Origin: Collimonas pratensis
GTDB lineage: Bacteria > Pseudomonadota > Gammaproteobacteria > Burkholderiales > Burkholderiaceae_D
DNA length: 64,000 nt
Assembly (NCBI RefSeq): GCF_001584185.1
Contig: NZ_CP013234.1
Span: 806,001-870,000, forward strand
Reading direction: 5' to 3'
The notes under the pieces are model-generated. The model searched no databases, was not told where the DNA came from, and saw nothing but the letters and a program-made list of their open reading frames with translations. Of the stretch, positions 27,867 to 39,452 are shown one piece after another. The first letter of the stretch is position 1. The number at the start of each line of letters is the position of its first letter. Made by a program: the position numbers and the translations under genes.

Positions 27867-28670
27867 TCAGTCAGCGAACAGGCGGCCTAGTTCAGCGCCC
27901 GGGTGCTCCGCGCGCATGAAGGCTTCGCCCACCAGGAAGGCGTGGACATTGGCGTCGCGCATGCGCTTGACGTCGTCTTTGCTATGGATGCCGGATTCGG
28001 TGACGACCAGCTTGTCCGGCGTAATGTGCGGCAGCAGGTCGAGCGTGGTCTGCAGCGACGTCTCGAAGGTGCGCAGGTTGCGGTTGTTGATGCCGAGCAG
28101 ATTGGTCTTCAGCTTCAAGGCTGCATTCAGTTCATCGGCATTGTGCACTTCCACCAGCACGCTCATGCCCAGTTCATGGGCGACTGCTTCCATTTCCGCC
28201 ATCAAGCCATGGTCCAGCGCAGCGACGATCAGCAGGATGGCGTCGGCGCCCCAGGAACGCGCCTGGTACACCTGGTAAGGATCGATCATGAAATCCTTGC
28301 GCAGCGCCGGCAGGCTGCAGGCAGCGCGCGCTTGTTGCAGATACGCCGGCGCACCCTGGAAAAACTGGATGTCGGTAAGCACAGACAGGCAGGCCGCGCC
28401 ATGCGCAGCGTAATCGGCGGCGATTTCAGCAGGACGAAAATCGGCGCGGATCACACCCTTGGAAGGCGATGCCTTCTTCACTTCGGCGATCACGCCGGCA
28501 TGTCCCGCTGCAATCTTGGCGCGCAGCGCCGCTTCGTAACCGCGCAGGGCGGCGCGCGCTTCGGTGTCGGATTCGACTTCGCGCCGCAGGCTGGCGAAGT
28601 CCTGCTGCTTTTTCGCCGCGGCGACTTCATCCGCTTTGACGGCCAGGATTTTGTTCAAGATATCGGACAT
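27867..28670 (-). CDS. trpC: Indole-3-glycerol-phosphate synthase
   Basis: 267 residues, a monofunctional TrpC. The start [21 protein letters not shown] and the barrel motifs [16 protein letters not shown] (catalytic Lys), [37 protein letters not shown] and [12 protein letters not shown] are canonical. It closes the carboxyphenylaminodeoxyribulose phosphate ring in tryptophan synthesis. Last gene of the trpEGDC series, 35 bp after trpD. Confidence 0.98.
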   Translation of the reverse strand: MSDILNKILAVKADEVAAAKKQQDFASLRREVESDTEARAALRGYEAALRAKIAAGHAGVIAEVKKASPSKGVIRADFRPAEIAADYAAHGAACLSVLTDIQFFQGAPAYLQQARAACSLPALRKDFMIDPYQVYQARSWGADAILLIVAALDHGLMAEMEAVAHELGMSVLVEVHNADELNAALKLKTNLLGINNRNLRTFETSLQTTLDLLPHITPDKLVVTESGIHSKDDVKRMRDANVHAFLVGEAFMRAEHPGAELGRLFAD

Positions 28671-28705
28671 GGCGTTGCTCCTTGCTACGGTGTTGATGGT
28701 GTCGA

Positions 28706-29743
28706 TCAGCCTGCGGCGGCGATGCTTTGCGTGGCTTGCACGAACTGATCGAGTTTGGCTTTGGCGGCGCCGGAAGCGATTACTGCGCGCGCTTTCTCCA
28801 GGCCCTCACCGATTGAACTGGCGACGCCGGCCGCATACAAGGCGGTGCCGGCATTGATGGCGACGATATCGCGCGCCGCGCCGGGCTGGTCTTGCAGCGC
28901 TTCCAGCACTTTTTCCTTCGATTCGACCGCGTTGGAGACTTTCAAGTTCCGGCTGGCGGTCATCTGCAGGCCGAAATCTTCCGGGTGGATTTCATACTCG
29001 CGGATCTCGCCGTTGACCAGTTCACCGACCATGGTGCCGGCGCCGAGCGAGACTTCATCCATGTTGTCGCGGCCCCAGACCACAATCGCGTGCTGTGCGC
29101 CTAGCCGTTGCAGGACGCGTACCTGGATCCCGACCAGGTCGGCATGGAATACGCCCATCAGGATATTCGGCGCGCCGGCCGGATTGGTGAGCGGCCCCAG
29201 GATGTTGAAAATGGTGCGCACGCCCAGTTCCTTGCGCACCGGCGCCGCGTGTTTCATCGCTGCATGGTGGTTGGGCGCGAACATGAAACCGATACCGGTT
29301 TGCTCTATCGATTGCGCTACTTGAGCCGGCGTCAGATTGATATTGGCGCCGAACGACTCCAGCACGTCGGCGCTGCCGGACGAGGAGGAGACGCTGCGGC
29401 CGCCATGCTTGGCGACGCGCGCGCCGGCGGCGGCGGCCACGAACATGGAGGCGGTGGAGATATTGAAGGTTTGTGCGCCGTCGCCGCCGGTGCCGACGAT
29501 ATCCACCAGATTGCTGGTGTCGCGGCAGGGTACGGGTGTGGCGAACTCACGCATGACTTGCGCGGCGGCGGCGATTTCGCCGATGGTTTCCTTCTTGACG
29601 CGCAAGCCCATGGTCAGCGCCGCAATCATCAGCGGCGACATTTCGCCCTTCATGATGCGGCGGAACAGCGACAGCATTTCGTCGTGGAAAATCTCGCGGT
29701 GCTCGATGCAGCGCAAGAGCGCTTCTTGGTCGGTGATTGGCAT
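28706..29743 (-). CDS. trpD: Anthranilate phosphoribosyltransferase
   Basis: 345 residues. The PRPP-binding signature [20 protein letters not shown], the [18 protein letters not shown] loop and [10 protein letters not shown] identify it. It adds the ribosyl phosphate from PRPP to anthranilate. Between trpG (73 bp gap) and trpC on the same strand. Confidence 0.98.
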   Translation of the reverse strand: MPITDQEALLRCIEHREIFHDEMLSLFRRIMKGEMSPLMIAALTMGLRVKKETIGEIAAAAQVMREFATPVPCRDTSNLVDIVGTGGDGAQTFNISTASMFVAAAAGARVAKHGGRSVSSSSGSADVLESFGANINLTPAQVAQSIEQTGIGFMFAPNHHAAMKHAAPVRKELGVRTIFNILGPLTNPAGAPNILMGVFHADLVGIQVRVLQRLGAQHAIVVWGRDNMDEVSLGAGTMVGELVNGEIREYEIHPEDFGLQMTASRNLKVSNAVESKEKVLEALQDQPGAARDIVAINAGTALYAAGVASSIGEGLEKARAVIASGAAKAKLDQFVQATQSIAAAG

Positions 29744-29816
29744 GATGTCCTTACCGGGAATGAGAAAGACGGCGCCGCCGTGGCAGGCGCCGGCGAACAG
29801 CTAAGCTAGCGCCGCG

Positions 29817-30386
29817 TCAGGCAGTGCGCTGGACGAAGTTGCGCAGCAGCGCATGGCCATGTTCCGACAGGATCGATTCCGGGTGAAACTGCACACCCTC
29901 GATATCGTAATCCTTGTGGCGCACGCCCATGATTTCGCCGTCTTCGGTCCAGGCGGTAATTTCCAGGCAAGCCGGGATCGATGCGCGCTCGATCGCCAGC
30001 GAGTGGTAGCGGATCACGGTGAACGGGCTAGGCAGATCCTTGAAGACGCCGACGCCGGTATGGGTGATCGGCGAAGTCTTGCCGTGCATGACTTGCTGGG
30101 CGCGGATCACCTTGCCGCCGAATGCTTCACCGATTGCCTGGTGGCCAAGGCAGACGCCGAGAATCGGCAGCTTGCCGGCAAACTGTTTCAGCAGGTCGAC
30201 GCAAATCCCCGCTTCGCGCGGGCTGCACGGGCCTGGCGACAGGCAGATGCGGTCTGGCTTCAGCGCTTCGATCTGTTCCAGCGTGAGTTCATCATTGCGG
30301 TAGGTCCGCACATCTTCACCCAGTTCACCGAAATATTGCACCAGGTTGTAGGTGAAGGAATCGTAGTTGTCGATCATCAGCAGCAT
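29817..30386 (-). CDS. trpG: Anthranilate synthase component II (glutamine amidotransferase)
   Basis: 189 residues. The first ATG (30386) overlaps the trpE stop as TGATG, giving translational coupling for the two subunits. Class I amidotransferase motifs: nucleophile Cys79 in GVCLGHQ, and the His-Glu pair in VQFHPESI near residue 170. In many relatives this subunit also serves folate synthesis. It supplies ammonia to TrpE. Confidence 0.97.
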   Translation of the reverse strand: MLLMIDNYDSFTYNLVQYFGELGEDVRTYRNDELTLEQIEALKPDRICLSPGPCSPREAGICVDLLKQFAGKLPILGVCLGHQAIGEAFGGKVIRAQQVMHGKTSPITHTGVGVFKDLPSPFTVIRYHSLAIERASIPACLEITAWTEDGEIMGVRHKDYDIEGVQFHPESILSEHGHALLRNFVQRTA

Positions 30387-31900
30387 CAGATTTCTCCATC
30401 CAGGCCGTCTTGTACCTGTTCCGCTGCGCGCAATACCGCGCGCGCCTTGTTTTCGGTTTCCTGCCATTCCATCTCGGGCACCGAGTCGGCGACGATGCCG
30501 GCCGCGGCCTGCACGTACAGCATGCCATCCTTGATGACGCCGGTGCGGATCGCGATGGCGACATCCATTTCGCCGCCGAACGACAGGTAGCCGCAGGCGC
30601 CGCCGTAGATGCCGCGTTTGGTCAGCTCCAGCTCGTCGATGATTTCCATGGCGCGCACTTTCGGCGCGCCGGACAGGGTGCCGGCCGGGAAGGTGGCTTT
30701 CAGCACATCCAGGTTGGACAGGCCGGATTTCAGCTCGCCTTCGACATTCGAGACAATGTGCTGCACATGCGAATATTTTTCGATCACCATCTGGTCGGTG
30801 ACCTTGACGCTGCCGGTTTCGGCGATGCGGCCGATGTCGTTGCGCGCCAGGTCGATCAGCATCACGTGTTCGGCGATTTCCTTGGGGTCGGCCAGCAGTT
30901 CGGTGGCCAGCTGCGCATCCTGCTCCGGTGTGCTGCCGCGCGGACGGGTGCCGGCCAGCGGCCGAATGGTGACGGTGCGCTTGGCTTCGCCGTTGGCCTT
31001 GGGGGCCGAGGTTTGTTCGTTGCGCACCAGGATTTCCGGCGAGGCGCCGACAATCTGCATGTCGCCGAAATTATAGAAGTACATATACGGCGACGGATTC
31101 AGCGAGCGCAGGGCGCGGTACAGCATCAGCGGTGAATCGACGTAGGGCTTCTTGATGCGCTGGCCGATCTGGACCTGCATCAGGTCGCCGGCCATCACGT
31201 ATTCCTTGGCCTTGGCGACGGCTTTCAAATATTCTTCGCGCTTGAATTCGCGGATGGTTTCGGTACGTACCGAAGCCGAAGTCACCGGTGCATCGGCCGG
31301 ACGGCGCAGCATGTTGCGCAAGTCTTTCAGGCGCTGTCGCCCTTTGGAGAAGGCTTCCGGCTGGGTCGGATCGGCATATACGATCAGGTATAGCTTGCCG
31401 GACAGGTTGTCGATGACCGCCAGTTCTTCGGTCAGCAGCAGCTGGATGTCGGGCAGGCCGAGATCGTCTTTCGGCGTTGAATGCGCCAGCCTTTTTTCGA
31501 TATGGCGCACCGTGTCGTAGCCGAAATAGCCGGCCAAGCCACCGCAAAAGCGTGGCAGGCCGGGGCGCAGCGCAACTTTATAGCGCGCCTGGAATTCGGC
31601 GATGAAATCGAGCGGATTGCCTTCGCGGCTTTCGACCACTTTGTCGTTATTGAGCACTTCGATCCGCGTGCCGTAGCTGCGCAGCAGCGTGGTCGCCGGC
31701 AGGCCGATGAAGGAGTAGCGGCCGAAACGCTCTCCGCCGACCACCGATTCCAGCAGGAAGGTGTTCTTGCCGGTCTGCTGGGTTTGGGCCAGTTTCAGGT
31801 ACAGCGTCAAGGGTGTTTCGAGATCGGCAAAGGCTTCTGCGATCAGCGGAATACGGTTGTAGCCTTGCGTGGCCAGCGATTTGAATTCGAGTTCGGTCAT
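30386..31900 (-). CDS. trpE: Anthranilate synthase component I
   Basis: 504 residues. The N-terminal region carries the tryptophan feedback site ([16 protein letters not shown]). The chorismate-binding domain has [25 protein letters not shown] and [14 protein letters not shown], with [22 protein letters not shown]. It converts chorismate and ammonia to anthranilate. First gene of trpEGDC; 290 bp separate it from gph upstream, so it probably has its own promoter. Confidence 0.98.
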   Translation of the reverse strand: MTELEFKSLATQGYNRIPLIAEAFADLETPLTLYLKLAQTQQTGKNTFLLESVVGGERFGRYSFIGLPATTLLRSYGTRIEVLNNDKVVESREGNPLDFIAEFQARYKVALRPGLPRFCGGLAGYFGYDTVRHIEKRLAHSTPKDDLGLPDIQLLLTEELAVIDNLSGKLYLIVYADPTQPEAFSKGRQRLKDLRNMLRRPADAPVTSASVRTETIREFKREEYLKAVAKAKEYVMAGDLMQVQIGQRIKKPYVDSPLMLYRALRSLNPSPYMYFYNFGDMQIVGASPEILVRNEQTSAPKANGEAKRTVTIRPLAGTRPRGSTPEQDAQLATELLADPKEIAEHVMLIDLARNDIGRIAETGSVKVTDQMVIEKYSHVQHIVSNVEGELKSGLSNLDVLKATFPAGTLSGAPKVRAMEIIDELELTKRGIYGGACGYLSFGGEMDVAIAIRTGVIKDGMLYVQAAAGIVADSVPEMEWQETENKARAVLRAAEQVQDGLDGEI

Positions 31901-31918
31901 GTTTCTCTCCAGACCGCT

Positions 31919-31946
31919 ATTGTAGAACAGCGGTGGTTCACTACAA
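31919..31946 (-). promoter_or_regulatory. Possible trpE promoter
   Basis: On the minus strand TACAAT (31924-31919) is a good -10 element; a weak TTGTAG lies 16 bases upstream. Transcription would start near 31912, only about 12 bases before the trpE ATG. Confidence 0.35.
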
Positions 31947-32190
31947 AAAACGTTGCCTGAATTTTAAATATTGAGGGGGAGAGTGTGTCGTCACGATGTG
32001 GCGAATGACTTTGTCCGCAAATACTCAGGCAGCAGCTATCGGTGGGTTCAGTGAGCCCAGGATTGCCAGCGTCGCCATAGCCAGGCCCCGGGGGCGGCTA
32101 AGAGGACATGAAGTTTTTTGTTGAAAAACATGAGAGATAGGGAGGTCTTTAAATAAGCCGTAATTCAGTAAGCTGTAATTCAGTCGATTT
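31947..32190. other. Leader region between gph and trpE
   Basis: No established gene. On the minus strand a 17-codon frame, MATLAILGSLNPPIAAA (32078-32025), lies where a trp leader peptide might sit, but it has no Trp codon and no clear ribosome site, so classical Trp attenuation is not supported. Confidence 0.35.
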
Positions 32191-32898
32191 TCAGAGACTG
32201 ATATTTTGTGCCGCAACAAGCAGCGAGGTGACTATACCATCGGAATCGACATTTTGTATAGGCTCGCCGTGATTGTATCCATAAGGCACGTTAAACACCG
32301 GACAACCGGCCGCGCGGGCTGCCTGGGCGTCGTTGCTGGAGTCGCCGATGGCCAATACCTGTGCCGGTTGCAGCTGGAAATCGGCACACACGGCCAGCAG
32401 CGGCATCGGGTCCGGTTTCTTTTTCGGAAAGGAATCACCGCCGTAAACGACCTCGAAATAGTCGCGCAAGCCGGCTTTTTCCAGTAGGGCGACGGCGAAT
32501 TCCAAGGGTTTGTTGGTGACGCAGGCCAGCCGCAAGCCTTGCTTGCGCATGGCTTGCAAACCTTCCACCACGCCCGGATAGACAGTGGCAAGGCTGCCGT
32601 TGACCACGGCGTAGTGGCGCTGGTAGGAATCCAGCGCTGCCTCGAAATGCTGTTCGACCTCGGCTGCAGGATAGTCCACCCCGAGCACGCGGCGGATCAG
32701 GTTCTCGCTACCTTTGCCGACGAAATCGACGATGGTTTGCTGCGGCAGCGGCGCCAGGTCCAGTTCGGCGCGCATGCGGTTGACGGCGGCGTGGAAATCC
32801 GGCGCCGTGTCCAGCATGGTGCCATCGAGGTCGATGATGGCGGCGCCGATGCCGCTCAGCGCCATCGGCGCAGTTGCTGCAGTCGCTGCCATTTTCAT
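32191..32898 (-). CDS. gph: Phosphoglycolate phosphatase (HAD family)
   Basis: 235 residues. HAD motif I is DLDGTMLDT (nucleophile Asp), motif II the Thr in CVTNKP, motif III the Lys in KKKPDP, and motif [15 protein letters not shown]. Its start overlaps the rpe stop (ATGA). It removes 2-phosphoglycolate formed during DNA repair or oxygenation reactions. The rpe-gph-trpEG order is common in betaproteobacteria. Confidence 0.95.
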   Translation of the reverse strand: MKMAATAATAPMALSGIGAAIIDLDGTMLDTAPDFHAAVNRMRAELDLAPLPQQTIVDFVGKGSENLIRRVLGVDYPAAEVEQHFEAALDSYQRHYAVVNGSLATVYPGVVEGLQAMRKQGLRLACVTNKPLEFAVALLEKAGLRDYFEVVYGGDSFPKKKPDPMPLLAVCADFQLQPAQVLAIGDSSNDAQAARAAGCPVFNVPYGYNHGEPIQNVDSDGIVTSLLVAAQNISL

Positions 32899-33560
32899 GC
32901 TTTTGCCAGCTGCGCGCGCATGTCGTCGATCACGGCCTTGTAGTCCGGCTTGCCGAAGATGGCGGAGCCGGCCACGAAGGTGTCGGCGCCGGCCTTGGCG
33001 GCGGCGGCAATATTCTCGATCTTGATGCCGCCGTCGACTTCCAGCATGATGTCGCGCCCCGATTCATCGATGCGGCGGCGCGCCTCGGCGATTTTCTTGA
33101 GTGCTTCCGGGATGAACGACTGGCCGCCGAAACCGGGATTGACCGACATGATCAGGATGATATCGATCTTGTCCATCACATAGTCGAGGTAATCCAGCGA
33201 AGTGGCCGGATTGAACACCAGGCCGGCCTTGCAGCCGTGGTCGCGGATCAGCTGCAGCGAGCGGTCGATGTGTTCCGAGCCTTCCGGATGGAAAGTGATG
33301 ATGTTGGCGCCGGCCTTGGCGAAGTCGGGAATGATGCGGTCTACCGGCTTGACCATCAGGTGGACGTCGATCGGCACCTGCACGTGCGGGCGGATGGCTT
33401 CGCACACCAGCGGACCGATGGTCAGGTTCGGCACGTAATGGTTGTCCATGACGTCGAAGTGGATCATGTCGGCGCCGTCGCGGACGACATTGCGGACTTC
33501 TTCGCCCAGGCGGGCGAAGTCGGCGGAGAGGATGCTTGGAGCAATACGGTAGGTTGGCAT
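32895..33560 (-). CDS. rpe: Ribulose-phosphate 3-epimerase
   Basis: 221 residues. TIM-barrel signatures: [51 protein letters not shown] and [12 protein letters not shown], with the metal-binding His and Asp residues in place. It interconverts ribulose and xylulose 5-phosphates, feeding PRPP and aromatic amino acid synthesis, which may explain its place upstream of gph and trp genes. Confidence 0.97.
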   Translation of the reverse strand: MPTYRIAPSILSADFARLGEEVRNVVRDGADMIHFDVMDNHYVPNLTIGPLVCEAIRPHVQVPIDVHLMVKPVDRIIPDFAKAGANIITFHPEGSEHIDRSLQLIRDHGCKAGLVFNPATSLDYLDYVMDKIDIILIMSVNPGFGGQSFIPEALKKIAEARRRIDESGRDIMLEVDGGIKIENIAAAAKAGADTFVAGSAIFGKPDYKAVIDDMRAQLAKA

Positions 33561-33713
33561 GAGGCTGTCCAGGAAAGGCGCAAAAGGTCGCTATTTTACC
33601 CTTTAGCCCCGCGTCAGGCGTCGTTGCAGCTTGCATCAGGGGGGAAATTCGTGTGCAATGGGCCGTTCGCTACATCTCATGCCTATAGATAAGCATCAAC
33701 CGAGGAAAACAGC

Positions 33714-34088
33714 ATGGCCGCCTATGAATTCACCGTCACTGTCAGGACCCAGTACCTGGAAGAGCAATCGCAGCCCGACAGTTCGCACTTTGTGTTTGCC
33801 TATGCGATCACGATCAAGAACACCGGCCAGGTCGCCGCGCAGCTGATTTCGCGCCACTGGGTCATTACTGACGCCAACAATCATGTGGAAGAAGTGCGCG
33901 GCCTGGGCGTGGTCGGCCATCAGCCGCTGTTGCAGCCGGGCGAGCAGTTCGAATACACCAGCGGCACCTCGCTGGCGACGCCGCAGGGCTCGATGAAGGG
34001 CGAATATTTCTGCGTGGCTGAAGACGGCGAACAGTTCGATGCGAGCATTCCGGAATTCATCCTGTCGCTGCCGCGCACCCTGCATTGA
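33714..34088 (+). CDS. apaG: ApaG protein
   Basis: 124 residues. An immunoglobulin-like ApaG fold: YEFTVTVRTQYLEEQSQPDSSHFVFAYAITIKN, then RHWVITDANNHVEEVRGLGVVGHQPLLQPGE and GSMKGEYFCVAEDG. Its biochemical role is uncertain; it has been linked to cobalt resistance and magnesium efflux. GAGGAAAACAGC precedes the ATG. Divergent from rpe. Confidence 0.95.
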   Translation: MAAYEFTVTVRTQYLEEQSQPDSSHFVFAYAITIKNTGQVAAQLISRHWVITDANNHVEEVRGLGVVGHQPLLQPGEQFEYTSGTSLATPQGSMKGEYFCVAEDGEQFDASIPEFILSLPRTLH

Positions 34089-34104
34089 GGCCTTGTGTTT
34101 TGAA

Positions 34105-34248
34105 CTATTGCTCTTTTTTGTCGTCTTTTGGCGGTAGCGATTTGCTTTGGGGTTTTTGATCCGGCTTGCGGCCGGAAAACATGGTCCACCAGACAATGAA
34201 TGCGAATACAAAGAAGGCGAAGCAAGCTTCGAGAGCCACTAACCACAT
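34105..34248 (-). CDS. Small single-span membrane protein (47 residues)
   Basis: ATG 34248 to TAG 34105. The N-terminal half, MWLVALEACFAFFVFAFIVW then WTMF, is one hydrophobic helix; the C-terminal half is short, polar and lysine-rich (GRKPDQKPQSKSLPPKDDKKEQ, partly shown here as one tail), suggesting a cytoplasmic tail. It sits between apaG and mltA and is divergent from mltA, with 12 bp between starts. The clean hydrophobic/charged split argues that it is real. Function unknown; its place next to mltA might point to the cell envelope. Confidence 0.65.
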   Translation of the reverse strand: MWLVALEACFAFFVFAFIVWWTMFSGRKPDQKPQSKSLPPKDDKKEQ

Positions 34249-34260
34249 AAAGAATCCTAA

Positions 34261-35457
34261 ATGCTATTTAAACGCCTCAGTTTACCCGTTTCTGTCTTGA
34301 TTATTGGATTCAGTTTAGCTGCCTGCACCACTACTACCCCCCTTACACCTGCGCCACAGGACACGCCGCGTCCTGGCACCGGGGCTGCGCCGTCGGTCGC
34401 TCCTGGCGCCAACCTGCGCGCCACCACTTTTGCAGCCCTGCCAGGCTGGGGCAGCGACGATTTGCGCCAGGCGCTGCCGGCCTTCCTTACTTCCTGCACC
34501 ACGCAAGCCCGTAAAGCCGACTGGAAAGAGCCGTGTGCCATCGCCGCCGGGCTGGATGCCGGCAATGAACGAGCGATCCGCACTTTCTTCCAGTCTTTTT
34601 TCACGCCTTATCAGGTTGTTAACGCCGATGGCAGCGACAACGGCCTGGTCACCGGCTATTACGAGCCGCTGCTGAAAGGCTCGCGCAAGCGCGGGGGGCC
34701 TTACCAGACGCCGCTCTACCGGGCGCCGGACGACCTGATCACGGTCGAGCTGGCCAGCATTTATCCGGAACTGAAGGGCTTGCGCCTGCGCGGCCGCCTG
34801 GTCGGCAACAAGCTGCTGCCTTATCCAAGCCGCGCCGAGCTGGATAAATCCGGCGCCTTGGCCGGCAAGGAAATCCTCTGGGTGGACGATCCTATCGATG
34901 CCTTCTTCCTGCAGGTGCAGGGTTCCGGCCGTGTGCAGATGAATGACGGCAGCAGTATTGTGCGGGTCGCCTATGCGGACCAGAACGGCTATCCCTACCG
35001 CTCGATCGGCCGCTATCTGGTGGATAAGGGCGAATTGACGCTGGCGCAAGCTTCGGCGCAAGGCATCAAGGGTTGGCTGGCAGCGAATCCCGGCCGCCAG
35101 CAGGAATTGTTGAACGCCAATCCGAGCTATGTCTTCTTCAAGGAGGAGAAAGTGCTGGATCCTGGCCTAGGACCGAAAGGCGCGCAAGGCGTGCCGCTGA
35201 CGCCGCTGCGTTCGATCGCGGTCGATCAGCAGTTCGTGCCGCTGGGGACGCCGGTGTTCCTGGCGACTACCCAGCCCAACAGCAATGTGCCTTTGCAGCA
35301 ACTGGTGATCGCCCAAGATACCGGCGGCGCCATCAAGGGCGCGGTGCGGGCCGATTTCTTCTGGGGCTTTGGCAACGATGCGGGCGAAAAGGCCGGCCGC
35401 ATGAAGCAGCGCGGCATGATGTGGTTGTTGCTGCCTAAGGGAACGCCGACGCGTTAA
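34261..35457 (+). CDS. mltA: Membrane-bound lytic murein transglycosylase A
   Basis: 398 residues. A lipoprotein signal ends at LAAC. MltA domain: GLVTGYYEPLLKGSRKRGGPYQTPLYR, and VDDPIDAFFLQVQGSGRVQM. The 3D domain at the C-terminus holds the catalytic Asp in QDTGGAIKGAVRADFFWGFG. It cleaves peptidoglycan to 1,6-anhydromuropeptides on the inner face of the outer membrane. Confidence 0.96.
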   Translation: MLFKRLSLPVSVLIIGFSLAACTTTTPLTPAPQDTPRPGTGAAPSVAPGANLRATTFAALPGWGSDDLRQALPAFLTSCTTQARKADWKEPCAIAAGLDAGNERAIRTFFQSFFTPYQVVNADGSDNGLVTGYYEPLLKGSRKRGGPYQTPLYRAPDDLITVELASIYPELKGLRLRGRLVGNKLLPYPSRAELDKSGALAGKEILWVDDPIDAFFLQVQGSGRVQMNDGSSIVRVAYADQNGYPYRSIGRYLVDKGELTLAQASAQGIKGWLAANPGRQQELLNANPSYVFFKEEKVLDPGLGPKGAQGVPLTPLRSIAVDQQFVPLGTPVFLATTQPNSNVPLQQLVIAQDTGGAIKGAVRADFFWGFGNDAGEKAGRMKQRGMMWLLLPKGTPTR

Positions 35458-35490
35458 GTTGCTGTCTATATAGAGAGCCAAGGAAGGGTG

Positions 35491-35525
35491 GGCCGGATTC
35501 GCTGCAATGTGAATCGAATCCGGCC
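35491..35525. terminator. Hairpin between convergent mltA and usp
   Basis: A perfect 11-bp stem, GGCCGGATTCG (35491-35501) with CGAATCCGGCC (35515-35525), and a 13-base loop. It lies between two convergent genes; without a T-tract it is a probable rather than canonical terminator. Confidence 0.5.
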
Positions 35526-35559
35526 GGAGCGCTTGATCAGAATGTCCTTGGCCTGCGCC

Positions 35560-35997
35560 TTAGCGCAATACCAGCACCGGAATGGTCGAATGCGCCAGCA
35601 CCCGCTGTGTTTTGCTTCCAAGAAATAGTCGGCTGAGGCCGCTGCGCCCATGCGAAGCCATGAAAATCGCATCGCAATGGTGTTTTTCTGCGGCGCTGAT
35701 AATTTCCTCATCAGGATTGAAGGCTTGCGCCGTCAGCATTTCGCAGCCGACGCCGGCGATTTTTGCGGCGTCGGCCACTTTCTGTACGTTCAGCTTAGCC
35801 AGCGCCAGCATGTTTTCTTCGTAGGTGCCGGGGTCGGTGGCCATGCTGCTTTCTGCCATCGGCGAGAACGGATAGGGCTCGGCGACGGACAGGGCGATGA
35901 TCCTGCCGCCGCTGAATTTTGCAAATTCAATCGCTGTATTGATGGCCTTTTCCGACAAATGAGAGCCGTCGGTGGGCACAAGAATGGTTTTGAACAT
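35560..35997 (-). CDS. Universal stress protein
   Basis: 145 residues from ATG 35997, preceded by AAGGAGG. UspA fold: MFKTILVPTDGSHLSEKA, and the ATP-binding signature GxxGxxxxxxxG-S seen as MASHGRSGLSRLFLGSKTQRVLAHSTIPVLVLR. It probably binds ATP and acts in stress survival. Confidence 0.95.
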   Translation of the reverse strand: MFKTILVPTDGSHLSEKAINTAIEFAKFSGGRIIALSVAEPYPFSPMAESSMATDPGTYEENMLALAKLNVQKVADAAKIAGVGCEMLTAQAFNPDEEIISAAEKHHCDAIFMASHGRSGLSRLFLGSKTQRVLAHSTIPVLVLR

Positions 35998-36113
35998 GGC
36001 TTGCCTCCTTCTAGTAAAGGGGTGTCGGTCAAAATCTGGCGATCTTGTCGGTAATATAGCAACTCTGTACATCTATATAGACAGTGCACAAATTGAAAGA
36101 TTCCTTGGGGCAG

Positions 36114-36137
36114 CCGTATTGCAGATTTGCAATATGG
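36114..36137. promoter_or_regulatory. Dyad upstream of the enoyl-CoA hydratase gene
   Basis: Near-perfect 10-bp arms, CCGTATTGCA (36114-36123) and TGCAATATGG (36128-36137), with one mismatch, lie between the divergent usp and hydratase genes, 32 bp before a TACAAT -10-like hexamer (36169). A candidate regulator site. Confidence 0.4.
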
Positions 36138-36234
36138 TCATCCTAAACCTTATCTGACTTAGCGGCGCTACAATTAAGTACGGTTCAACATACGTAATCA
36201 ACAGTAATCAACATACATAAAGATAGGATCTGTA

Positions 36235-37011
36235 ATGACATACGAAAATATTCTGGTTGAGACCCAAGGAAAAGTCGGCTTGATCCATCTGAACCGCCCC
36301 AAGGCGCTGAACGCCCTGAATGACCAGCTGATGACGGAGCTGGGCCAGGCTCTGGTCAAGTTCGATGCCGATCCGGAAATCGGCTGCATTGTCCTGACCG
36401 GGAGCGACAAGGCTTTCGCCGCCGGCGCCGATATCGGCGGCATGGCTGAGCTGAGCTATATGGATGTCTATAAAGGCGATTACATCACCCGCAACTGGGA
36501 GCAGATCCGCAGCGTGCGCAAGCCGGTGATTGCCGCGGTGGCCGGTTTCGCCCTGGGCGGCGGCTGCGAACTGGCGATGATGTGCGATTTCATCATTGCC
36601 GCCGACAATGCCAAGTTCGGCCAGCCGGAAATCAAGCTGGGCATCATTCCCGGCGCCGGCGGCACGCAGCGCCTGCCGCGTGCGGTATCGAAGTCGAAGG
36701 CCATGGACATGTGCCTGACCGCGCGCATGATGGATGCCGTCGAAGCTGAGCGCGCCGGCCTGGTGTCGCGCGTGGTGCCGCTGGAAAGATTGCTGCAGGA
36801 AGCGCTGGAAGCGGCGATCGTGATTTCCTCGATGTCGCTGCCGGCCGTGATGATGATCAAGGAATCGGTCAACCGCGCCTATGAAACCACCCTGGCGGAG
36901 GGCATCAATTATGAGCGCCGCCTGTTCCACAGCACCTTCGCTACAGAGGACCAGAAGGAGGGCATGCAAGCGTTCCTGGGCAAGCGTCTGCCTGTTTTTA
37001 AAAATATTTAA
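36235..37011 (+). CDS. Enoyl-CoA hydratase
   Basis: 258 residues, crotonase fold. The oxyanion segment is [14 protein letters not shown], and both catalytic glutamates are in their normal settings ([11 protein letters not shown] and [21 protein letters not shown]). It hydrates trans-2-enoyl-CoA in fatty acid or aromatic acid breakdown. It is alone, not in a beta-oxidation operon, so its pathway is unclear; paaF/echA-type names would be guesses. Confidence 0.93.
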   Translation: MTYENILVETQGKVGLIHLNRPKALNALNDQLMTELGQALVKFDADPEIGCIVLTGSDKAFAAGADIGGMAELSYMDVYKGDYITRNWEQIRSVRKPVIAAVAGFALGGGCELAMMCDFIIAADNAKFGQPEIKLGIIPGAGGTQRLPRAVSKSKAMDMCLTARMMDAVEAERAGLVSRVVPLERLLQEALEAAIVISSMSLPAVMMIKESVNRAYETTLAEGINYERRLFHSTFATEDQKEGMQAFLGKRLPVFKNI

Positions 37012-37192
37012 CAAAATGCTTGCCACCAACGGGAGGGATTGCTATAGTTCGCCTCCCGTTGAGAACGACGCGAAATAAACGAATGAGCGGCAAGAGATTG
37101 AGGCTGATTTGGTAGCGAAGTTTGAGGGAAATAAAGCGGGTTGCAGGTTGTGTTGGAAGTAAAAAGTTTTTCGGTGAGAAGTAAAAAAGTAG

Positions 37193-37221
37193 TTGACGAA
37201 AAACTTGAAACGCTACATAAT
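37193..37221 (+). promoter_or_regulatory. rRNA operon P1-type promoter
   Basis: TTGACG (37193-37198), a 17-bp spacer, and CATAAT (37216-37221), with A/T-rich upstream sequence (AAAAAGTTTTT, GTAAAAAAGT) that resembles an UP element. Start of transcription near 37228, about 270 bp before 16S. Confidence 0.85.
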
Positions 37222-37298
37222 CTCATCTCTCTGCTGCTGACAAACAAAACGATTTGACAGCGACGCGAACCGGGTGACTGGTGACGCGAAGTAGAAGG

Positions 37299-37309
37299 TT
37301 CTTTAACAA
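37299..37309 (+). promoter_or_regulatory. boxA antitermination site in the rrn leader
   Basis: TTCTTTAACAA matches the conserved rrn boxA, where NusB/NusE load to prevent Rho termination. Confidence 0.85.
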
Positions 37310-37329
37310 TTAACAGTCGATAAGTGTGG
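37310..37329 (+). other. Left arm of the 16S processing stem
   Basis: This 20-base arm pairs with 39053-39072 with one mismatch, enclosing pre-16S RNA. Such stems are cut by RNase III. Confidence 0.85.
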
Positions 37330-37497
37330 GCGTTTGATGGAAGTGCAGCGCTGCTGATGTAAATCAGGAGCGTATAACTTAAAACATTAAATGTTCACAA
37401 AAGAAGAAAATAGGCGCTTTCGAGAGGAAGTGGCCTGTCAGTATTTTGAGTGAGCGATAGCAGAGATGCTAGGCAGCAATGCCACAAAACAGAGATT

Positions 37498-39029
<1,532 letters not shown>

Positions 39030-39052
39030 GAGTTTGCATGAAAGTTAAGCGT

Positions 39053-39072
39053 CCACACTTATCGTCTGTTAA
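39053..39072 (+). other. Right arm of the 16S processing stem
   Basis: Complementary to 37310-37329 with one mismatch. Confidence 0.85.
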
Positions 39073-39149
39073 TAAAGAAGAACAGGTATCGGTCAAAGGC
39101 TGCGGCGTGAAAGCGCTGAAGTTGATGGTAGGCTCGTACTGATCCAAGC

Positions 39150-39226
39150 GGGTCTGTAGCTCAGTTGGTTAGAGCACCGTGTTGATAACGCGGGGGTCGT
39201 TGGTTCGAGCCCAACCAGACCCACCA
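39150..39226 (+). tRNA. tRNA-Ile (GAT)
   Basis: 77 bases with encoded CCA. The acceptor GGGTCTG pairs with CAGACCC; the anticodon GAT is at 39184-39186; the T-arm is GGTTCGAGCC-like. Standard place in the 16S-23S spacer. Confidence 0.98.
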
Positions 39227-39235
39227 TAAAGTTTC

Positions 39236-39311
39236 GGGGGTTTAGCTCAGCTGGGAGAGCACCTGCTTTGCAAGCAGGGGGTCGTCGGTTCGATCCCGTC
39301 AACCTCCACCA
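39236..39311 (+). tRNA. tRNA-Ala (TGC)
   Basis: 76 bases with encoded CCA. The acceptor GGGGGTT pairs with AACCTCC (one G-U); the anticodon TGC at 39269-39271 lies in the loop TTTGCAA. Nine bases after tRNA-Ile. Confidence 0.98.
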
Positions 39312-39426
39312 AGTTTCCTTGGTGAGAAGAAGCGTGAAATATCAAACCTAAGTCGGTGCAGCGAATGCAAATTCGGGCATGTGCTGAGATTTAGGTTTGG
39401 TCTTTTTAAGATCATTGGTAATGCCG

Positions 39427-39438
39427 TTCTTTAACAAT
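39427..39438 (+). promoter_or_regulatory. Spacer boxA before 23S
   Basis: TTCTTTAACAAT repeats the leader boxA, as in most rrn operons between tRNA genes and 23S. Confidence 0.8.
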
Positions 39439-39452
39439 CTAGAAGAAGTAGT
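39438..39452 (+). other. Left arm of the 23S processing stem
   Basis: TCTAGAAGAAGTAGT is perfectly complementary over 15 bp to 42659-42673, bracketing 23S RNA for RNase III. Confidence 0.85.
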
